From Bacillota bacterium (GTDB taxonomy: Bacteria; Bacillota; Sulfobacillia; RBS10-35; JAJYVM01), in assembly GCA_021792015.1 (NCBI GenBank), contig JAJYVM010000116.1, forward strand, positions 1-9,858: a DNA stretch of 9,858 bases, written 5' to 3'. Every line of letters begins with the position of its first letter. Position 1 is the stretch's first letter. Below the pieces are notes generated by a model. That model did not search any database. It saw nothing but the letters and a program-made list of their open reading frames with translations, and was not told the origin of the DNA. The translations under genes and the position numbers were made by a program. Below are positions 6,041 to 9,858 of this stretch, one piece after another.

Positions 6041-6499
6041 TCAGTACCCTGCGGTCTCCCCGATCAGGTCCAGCAGGGCCTCCAGGCCCAGGGCGTAGGA
6101 CCGGGCCCCGAAGCCCGCGATGATCCCGCGGCAGGCGGGCGCCGTCACGGATTCGTGGCGAAAGGCCTCCCGCGTGAAGATGTGGCTCAGGTGGACCTCT
6201 ACGGCGGGCAGATCCACCGCCGCAAGGGCGTCGCGGATGGCAATGCTGTAATGGGTGTAGGCGCCGGGGTTGATGAGGATGCCGTCGGCCGTGCCCCGCG
6301 CGGCCTGGATGGCGTCCACCATGGCCCCCTCGCCGTTGTGCTGCTGGCAGTCGAGGGAAGCGCCGCGCGCCTGCGCGCGGCGCACCAGATCCGCCTCGAT
6401 GTCGGCAAGGGTCGTGCGGCCGTACACCTCCGGCTCGCGCACGCCCAGAAGATTCAGGTTCGGGCCCGAGAGCACCAGCACCCGCGCCAGGGCCGCCAC
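6041..6499 (-). CDS. aroQ: 3-dehydroquinate dehydratase, type II
   Basis: 152 residues (family about 145-150). It converts 3-dehydroquinate to 3-dehydroshikimate in the shikimate pathway; the family forms cytoplasmic dodecamers. VLSGPNLNLLGVREPEVYG holds the catalytic arginine and tyrosine (R21, Y26). INPGAYTHYSIAIRDAL (76-92) is the substrate loop, EVHLSHIFTREAFRHES (101-117) contains the general acid H103, and GIIAGFG follows. The common NHEG motif reads NGEG here (55-58), at a position that varies in the family. The start is uncertain: GTG 6499 is used here, but the predicted transcription start lies only about eight bases before it. GTG 6481 (MLVLSGPNLN) would leave a normal leader. It lies upstream of efp on the same strand, as in other Firmicutes. 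Confidence 0.96.
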   Translation of the reverse strand: MAALARVLVLSGPNLNLLGVREPEVYGRTTLADIEADLVRRAQARGASLDCQQHNGEGAMVDAIQAARGTADGILINPGAYTHYSIAIRDALAAVDLPAVEVHLSHIFTREAFRHESVTAPACRGIIAGFGARSYALGLEALLDLIGETAGY

Positions 6500-6507
6500 C
6501 CCCCGCC

Positions 6508-6544
6508 GACGGAATTATAGCCGTCCGGCGCCGGGTTCTGGCAA
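6508..6544 (-). promoter_or_regulatory. sigma-A-like promoter and operator-like repeats before aroQ
   Basis: On the minus strand a perfect -10, TATAAT (6519-6514), is preceded by TTGCCA (6544-6539), five of six bases of the -35 consensus, with a 19-base spacer. This is one of the few AT-rich spots in the window. The -10 is flanked by the inverted repeat GACGG/CCGTC (6508-6512 and 6521-6525). A 10-bp palindrome, CCGGCGCCGG (6525-6534), lies in the spacer. Both could bind a regulator. The region also separates aroQ from the divergent cytochrome genes. The 19-base spacing is longer than ideal. Confidence 0.5.
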
Positions 6545-6595
6545 GGTGGGGCGCGGGCTGGGCAGGAAGGGCCGCCCAGGCCGCGAAGCGATGTT

Positions 6596-6769
6596 GTGGT
6601 CGGGCCCACAAGCGGGGAGGCGCGGACCATCGGCAGCCGGGTCTCGCACTATGTGCACTACGGCATCTTCCTCATCAGCGTCCCGAACCTCATCGTGATC
6701 GGCGCCATGGTGGCCGTCTTCGTGCTGGCCCTGGTCCTGCGGCTGCCGCGGCACGGGCGCGGTGCCTGA
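6596..6769 (+). CDS. small single-helix membrane protein heading the cytochrome b operon
   Basis: 57 residues from GTG. The sequence GSRVSHYVHYGIFLISVPNL leads into one membrane helix (about residues 28-49, NLIVIGAMVAVFVLALVLRL) and a short basic tail, RHGRGA. The frame has strong third-position G/C, and its TGA lies four bases before the cytochrome b ATG, so it looks like a real first gene. The start is not certain: no good ribosome site precedes GTG 6596, a GGGGAGG sits inside at 6613-6619, and the next in-frame GTG is 6653. It may be a small subunit of the cytochrome complex, as small one-helix subunits are common in cytochrome bc/b6f complexes. That role is inferred only from position and topology. 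Confidence 0.65.
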   Translation: MVGPTSGEARTIGSRVSHYVHYGIFLISVPNLIVIGAMVAVFVLALVLRLPRHGRGA

Positions 6770-6773
6770 GCCC

Positions 6774-7382
6774 ATGAGCACCAACCTCACGGCGCGCCTG
6801 CGCGCCCGGCTGGTGGCGGCCCTTCCACCCGAGCAGCTGCTGCCGGACTCGCAGCCGGAGTACGTGCGGTCGTACGTCTACGTCTTCGGGGCGATGACGC
6901 TGGCCAGCTTCATCCTGCTGATCGCCTCCGGCGTCGTCCTCGCCCTCTTCGGGCCGGGCTGGTGGCACGCCTCGCCGGTCGGCCACTTCTTCAACAGCAT
7001 CCACTTCTGGAGCGTGCAGGCGTTCTTCTTCTTCATGGTCCTGCACCTCTGGGCGCAGTTCTTCATGGCGGCCTGGCGCGGCGGGCGCCGGATCACCTGG
7101 CTGACGGGCGCCGTAACTTTCGTGGTGTCCATCGGCGCGGCCTTCACCGGCTACCTCTCGCAGCAGAACTTCGACTCGCAGTGGATCGCGGTGCAGGGCA
7201 AGGATGCGATGAACGCCATCGGCATCGGCGCCTACTTCAACCTGCTGAACTTCGGCCAGATGTACACCTTCCACGTGTTCCTGTTGCCCGTGGCCGTCGC
7301 CGGGCTGACGACCCTGCACCTGCTGCAGGTGCGCCGGCGCGGCGTCGTGCCGCCGATCCCGCCCCGGGAGCTCGGCCGATGA
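6774..7382 (+). CDS. di-haem cytochrome b, b6-like (N-terminal cytochrome b domain)
   Basis: 202 residues, four helices, the size of cytochrome b6. Helix 2 carries H77 and H91 (SIHFWSV..., 14 apart). Helix 4 carries H167 and H182 (YTFHVFLL...LHLL, 15 apart). The 15-residue spacing is that of b6 rather than mitochondrial cytochrome b. TWLTGAVTF...FTGYLSQQ aligns with the b6 TWVTG...VTGYSLPW region. The cysteine that holds the extra haem in b6 (YCIGG) is valine here (YVFGA), and the PWDQ motif is changed to QQNFDSQW. It presumably moves electrons across the membrane through two b haems. ATG 6774 is chosen; GTG 6762 would overlap the upstream gene. The stop overlaps the next gene by four bases (ATGA). 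Confidence 0.92.
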   Translation: MSTNLTARLRARLVAALPPEQLLPDSQPEYVRSYVYVFGAMTLASFILLIASGVVLALFGPGWWHASPVGHFFNSIHFWSVQAFFFFMVLHLWAQFFMAAWRGGRRITWLTGAVTFVVSIGAAFTGYLSQQNFDSQWIAVQGKDAMNAIGIGAYFNLLNFGQMYTFHVFLLPVAVAGLTTLHLLQVRRRGVVPPIPPRELGR

Positions 7383-8401
7383 CCGCGGGGACATCGCGGA
7401 CGGCACGGCGGGCCGACGTCGACCCCCGCCCGGCGCGGGCGGTGCCCTACGACCTCGTCCGCGAGGTGCTTGTCGTCTGCGGCGTGGTGCTGGTGCTGGT
7501 GCTGGCGCTATCCGCCGTCTTCTCGTCGCCGGACGACCCGCCGACGACGATCCGGTCCTTCGCGCAGCAATCGCCCCTGGTCTTCCTGCACACCGCGCTC
7601 GGCGACCTCGACGGCAGCGGCGAGATCGCCTCCTACGGGCCGCCGTACAACCAGGGCGACCACGCGGTGCAGTACCTGGGGCCGGTGTCGCTGCAGAAGC
7701 TGGCCGGGGTGACGATACCGATCAACACGGCCCAGGACTTCGTTCTCGGCCCCCTGCAGCCGCTGGCGACCGTGGAGCCTCCGGTGGCCGCCGCGCTGGA
7801 TAGGTTCAACGCCGCCTCGCCCGCGCAGCGCAAGGCGTGGGAGGCAGCCTACGGCACGGCGCTGGACGCCGCCGTCAGCTCGGGCGCCACCTCGCTGCAG
7901 GCGCCCGCGGCCGCCGGGCCGGTCGGGCCCATGCTGGCGGGGCTGCTGGAGGAGGCGCAGGTCGGCAGCCTCGACGGGCTGCTGCTGACGAGCAGCCGCT
8001 TCTACGCCACCGACTACACCAAGCCCCTGCTCTTTTTGCAGGGGGCGGCCATGCACAACCGCGCCAGCGCCCTCAACTTCCTCGGCACCCAGTGGGGGAT
8101 GATGAACGAGACCGGCAGCTACCCGGGGCAGGCCTGGCTCTGGCTCTACACCTTCTGGTACCAGGTCCCGGCCATCGCCACCTCGCCGAACGGCGACGCC
8201 ATCGTGTGGGCCATCATGGCCGTGCTCACGCTCCTGCTGGTGCTGGTGCCGTGGCTGCCCGGAATCAACCGGCTGCCGGGCAGGCTCGGCGTCTACCGCT
8301 GGATCTGGCGCGACTGGTACCGCGAGCACCCCGTGGGGCCGCCGGGCGGCACGTTCGGGCCGGCCGGGCCGCCCGGCGGGGGGCCACGGGCGGGGCCGTG
8401 A
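7379..8401 (+). CDS. two-helix membrane protein with large external domain, partner of the cytochrome b
   Basis: 340 residues. An N-terminal cytoplasmic part (1-25) is followed by a helix (about 27-48, LVVCGVVLVLVLALSAVF), a domain of roughly 220 residues (49-270), a second helix (about 273-294, AIVWAIMAVLTLLLVLVPWL), a basic/aromatic stretch (RLGVYRWIWRDWYREH) and a Pro/Gly tail. By topology the central domain lies outside the membrane. It contains QSPLVFLHTALGDLDG, YGPPYN and TDYTKPLLFLQGAAMHNRAS, with conserved-looking His and Tyr residues. It has no CXXCH, no Rieske cysteines, no PEWY, and only one cysteine (C34, in the helix). It stands where a b6f operon would carry subunit IV, but does not look like one. 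I recognise no named family. Overlaps of four and one bases tie it to both neighbours. Confidence 0.85.
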   Translation: MTAGTSRTARRADVDPRPARAVPYDLVREVLVVCGVVLVLVLALSAVFSSPDDPPTTIRSFAQQSPLVFLHTALGDLDGSGEIASYGPPYNQGDHAVQYLGPVSLQKLAGVTIPINTAQDFVLGPLQPLATVEPPVAAALDRFNAASPAQRKAWEAAYGTALDAAVSSGATSLQAPAAAGPVGPMLAGLLEEAQVGSLDGLLLTSSRFYATDYTKPLLFLQGAAMHNRASALNFLGTQWGMMNETGSYPGQAWLWLYTFWYQVPAIATSPNGDAIVWAIMAVLTLLLVLVPWLPGINRLPGRLGVYRWIWRDWYREHPVGPPGGTFGPAGPPGGGPRAGP

Positions 8402-8688
8402 TGCGGCATCCGTTCGCCCGCCTGGGCCCGTACGTCGCGGCCGCGGCGGGCATCGTCGGCTTCGGTCTGCTCTACCGCGGGCTGGCGGCCGGGAGCGTTC
8501 CCGCGATCCTCACGGGGCTGGCGCTGATTCTCATCGGCCTCGACCGGGCGGGGCGGGCCCTTGCCGCCTCGATGATGATGCGGTCGGGCGGGCGGCCAGC
8601 CGCCGGCCCGCCGGTCCAGGCCAACGTGGGTCCGTCCGGGGCCACCCCGCCGGCGAGCGCCGGTGAGGGGCAGGCGCCCGCTCGGTAG
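8401..8688 (+). CDS. small two-helix membrane protein closing the cytochrome b operon
   Basis: 95 residues. Two helices lie near residues 11-29 (YVAAAAGIVGFGLLYRGLA) and 33-52 (VPAILTGLALILIGLDRAG). They are followed by a low-complexity, Pro/Ala/Gly-rich tail (about 62-95, APAR end) like the tail of the preceding protein. The ATG shares one base with the TGA of the upstream gene (TGATG), so it is co-translated with it. No catalytic or cofactor motif is visible and I do not recognise a family. It is probably an accessory or structural subunit of the same membrane complex. Converging remnants follow about 110 bases later. Confidence 0.72.
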   Translation: MRHPFARLGPYVAAAAGIVGFGLLYRGLAAGSVPAILTGLALILIGLDRAGRALAASMMMRSGGRPAAGPPVQANVGPSGATPPASAGEGQAPAR

Positions 8689-8784
8689 CGAGTTGCCCGC
8701 AGCTGACCGCCGCACTGCCGCTGTGGGCGCACCGGGACCCGCGCCGGCACGCAACCCCCTTCCGTCCTGGGTGGTCCGCCTCGG

Positions 8785-8797
8785 CCGCTCGTAGCGG
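8785..8797 (-). terminator. weak hairpin after the SLH reading frame
   Basis: CCGCT and AGCGG form a 5-bp stem with loop CGT three bases beyond the TAA (8802-8800) on the minus strand. There is no T-tract. The 111-base gap 8689-8799 lies between converging genes and shows no other clear structure or coding frame. Confidence 0.2.
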
Positions 8798-8799
8798 GG

Positions 8800-9429
8800 T
8801 TACCCCTGCGCCAGCACCAGCGCCAGCACCGCCGCCGCCTGCGCCCGGGTCGCCGCGGCGAGGGGCCGCAGGCTGCCGTCCGGGAAGCCCTTGCGGTAGC
8901 CGGCGGCCACCGCCTGCTCGACCCGGCAAGCGCCCGTGCCTCGATCTGGCCATCATCGGTGAAGTGCAGCGTCGCCGTCTGGCTCAGCTTCGGCGCCCGC
9001 GCCGCGAGGACCGCCATCTGCTCGCGGCTCAGCGTCCCGTTGGGGTCGAACAGGGTCGGGGTGACGCCGTCCACGATCCCGGCCTGCACCGCCGCTGACA
9101 CGCAGGGTGCGTACCACGCTGACGGCGCCACGTCGGGGAACGGCGTCGGCGCCGTGCTCGGCGCAAGACCCAGCGTCAGCACCAGCATCTTGACGACTCC
9201 GCACGCGTCACGGCCTGATCCGGGCAGAAGGTACCGGCCGGGAAGCCGGCGATGCGCCCCTTGGCCGCCAGTTGCTCGATCGCGGCACGGGCCCAGTACG
9301 TGGCGGGCACGTCGCGAGGCCGTTCTCCAGCTCGATATTCCGCAGGGTGAGGCTCCCTCCGGGGCTGGGAGCCGCGGTCGTCGTCCGGTTCGTCACGTCG
9401 CTTGGCGTCTGGTGCTGCGGGTACTGCAT
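8800..9429 (-). pseudogene. C-terminal three-SLH cell-surface anchoring module, frameshifted
   Basis: Three S-layer homology domains read in order on the minus strand, but in three frames. The first has DVPATYWARAAIEQLAAKG, then GFPAGTFCPDQAVTRAE. The second has PFPDVAPSAWYAPCVSAA, then FDPNGTLSREQM. The third has HFTDDGQIEA, then after a shift VEQAVAAGYRKGFPDGSL, ending VLALVLAQG and TAA at 8800. Frame changes lie near 9315-9320 (before DVPA), near 9197 (GAGTCGTC where GAGTTCGTC is expected) and near 8921-8928. Upstream, in a fourth segment, TPSDVTNRTTTAAPSP and SLTLRNIELENG read as a linker back to about 9429. SLH triplets bind secondary cell-wall polymer. No signal peptide is left, so this is the tail of a lost surface protein, or a gene with sequencing errors. 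Confidence 0.75.
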
Positions 9430-9730
9430 GCCGGAGAGCGAAGACGCGCTGCCTGGGGTTCCTGGACGCCCTCCGCCACCGTGCCCGCCTGGCGGCGCTG
9501 GCCCACGGCCGCCCGCGGGGGTCTCCACACCCGCCCGCGTTGGGCAGCCCCAGCAGGCGATGGGCGCCTGCGCCTACACGGGCGACTTCGCCGGCGGCGA
9601 GGCCCTGCGGGCCGTGGTGGCCCAGACCCTGGCGGAGACGGGCCAGCCCGCCCACGGCCCGGAGCCGCAGCACCTGCTCCCCTTCCTGCTGCGGCGCGCC
9701 GCCCACGCACGGGAGGCGGCAGGACGGTAA
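9428..9730 (+). pseudogene. unidentified short coding remnant with two frame changes
   Basis: Third-position G/C marks coding sequence on the plus strand, but in changing frames. ATG 9428 gives MPESEDAL. A shift near 9452 then gives LGFLDALRHRARLAALAHG, and a shift back in the G-run 9517-9521 gives GVSTPARVGQPQQAMGAC. The frame continues through EALRAVVAQTLAETGQ and ends AHAREAAGR with TAA at 9728-9730. Read with both shifts corrected, it would be a soluble protein of about 100 residues. The alternative is that only ATG 9560 (57 residues) is translated. I recognise no family. It abuts the SLH remnant head to head, and the ATG at 9428 overlaps a minus-strand ATG. Confidence 0.4.
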
Positions 9731-9761
9731 GACCGTCGTGACGGCGTCACCGCCCCGCCGC

Positions 9762-9785
9762 ACCGCAGGCGATTGCGCCTTCGGT
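9762..9785. terminator. imperfect hairpin between converging frames
   Basis: ACCGCAGGCG (9762-9771) pairs with CGCCTTCGGT (9776-9785) around ATTG with one mismatch. It starts at the stop codon of the minus-strand gene to its right and lies 31 bases after the plus-strand stop. By position it suits a shared 3' end, but there is no T-tract. Confidence 0.3.
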
Positions 9786-9858
9786 CAACCCTCGGCCATG
9801 GCCGCCGCCAGCTCGTCGAGGTTGCCCCAGCTCATCTGCCGCCGCCCGTCCTCGATCT
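9785..9858 (-). CDS. C-terminal end of an unidentified protein
   Basis: Only the last 23 residues and the TGA stop are in the window; the gene begins beyond the right edge. The visible end reads IEDGRRQMSWGNLDELAAAM and AEG. Nearly every codon ends in G or C, which supports a real frame. It looks like the end of a soluble protein with a short acidic C-terminal helix. No family can be named from this length. It is transcribed toward the SLH remnant. Confidence 0.55.
   Translation of the reverse strand, partial: IEDGRRQMSWGNLDELAAAMAEG

Noticed and set aside
6962..7378. Upstream extension of the 340-residue protein frame
   Set aside because: It overlaps the cytochrome b gene out of frame. The ATG at 7379 with an ATGA overlap is the natural start, and protein character begins there.
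8720..8750. Third locus of the hairpin repeat (GGGACCCGCGCC)
   Set aside because: Shares only a short GC-rich string; loop, arms and the TTGACC linker are missing.
9176..9763. Minus-strand open frame of 195 codons as one protein
   Set aside because: Only its last third carries SLH sequence. The first part is out of frame with the coding signal, so it is a mixture created by frameshifts.

Overview
The window looks like chromosome from a very GC-rich, endospore-forming member of the Bacillota (Thermaerobacter-, Symbiobacterium- or Sulfobacillus-like; the genus cannot be fixed from sequence alone). The reasons are the spoIIIA engulfment operon, the aroQ/efp/spoIIIA neighbourhood known from Firmicutes, strong G/C at third codon positions, many GTG and TTG starts, and S-layer homology modules. 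The window has no tRNA, rRNA, CRISPR array or transposase.

Left part (1-3997, minus strand): a compact run reads leftward as a phosphoesterase, a coiled-coil/zinc-ribbon protein of the CD1247 type, then spoIIIAA, AB, AC, AD and the start of AE. Together the SpoIIIA proteins form the mother-cell half of the channel that joins mother cell and forespore. Most junctions overlap by 1-4 bases. The exception is AB-AC, which is filled by two exact 40-bp hairpin repeats. A sigma-E-like promoter can be drawn just before spoIIIAA.

Middle (4041-6499): a plus-strand MFS transporter is divergent from the phosphoesterase and convergent with efp. A GC hairpin sits across the transporter/efp junction. Upstream of efp is aroQ on the same strand, and the aroQ-efp gap holds almost three copies of a 39-bp repeat. 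This repeat is clearly related to the spoIIIAB-AC repeat, and one stem base pair differs by a compensatory change. The phosphoesterase and transporter interrupt the usual aroQ-efp-spoIIIA order.

Right part (6596-8688, plus strand): four membrane-protein genes with overlaps or a few bases between them. They are a one-helix protein, a four-helix di-haem cytochrome b with b6-type histidine spacing, a 340-residue protein with a large non-cytoplasmic domain between two helices, and a two-helix protein. No Rieske protein, CXXCH cytochrome or PEWY quinol-site motif is present. This is the best candidate here for an undescribed system, probably a quinone-linked electron-transfer complex.

Right end (8689-9858): a decayed or mis-sequenced zone. 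A C-terminal three-SLH anchoring module is spread over three reading frames on the minus strand. Next to it is a plus-strand coding remnant that also changes frame, and then the last 23 residues of an unidentified minus-strand gene.
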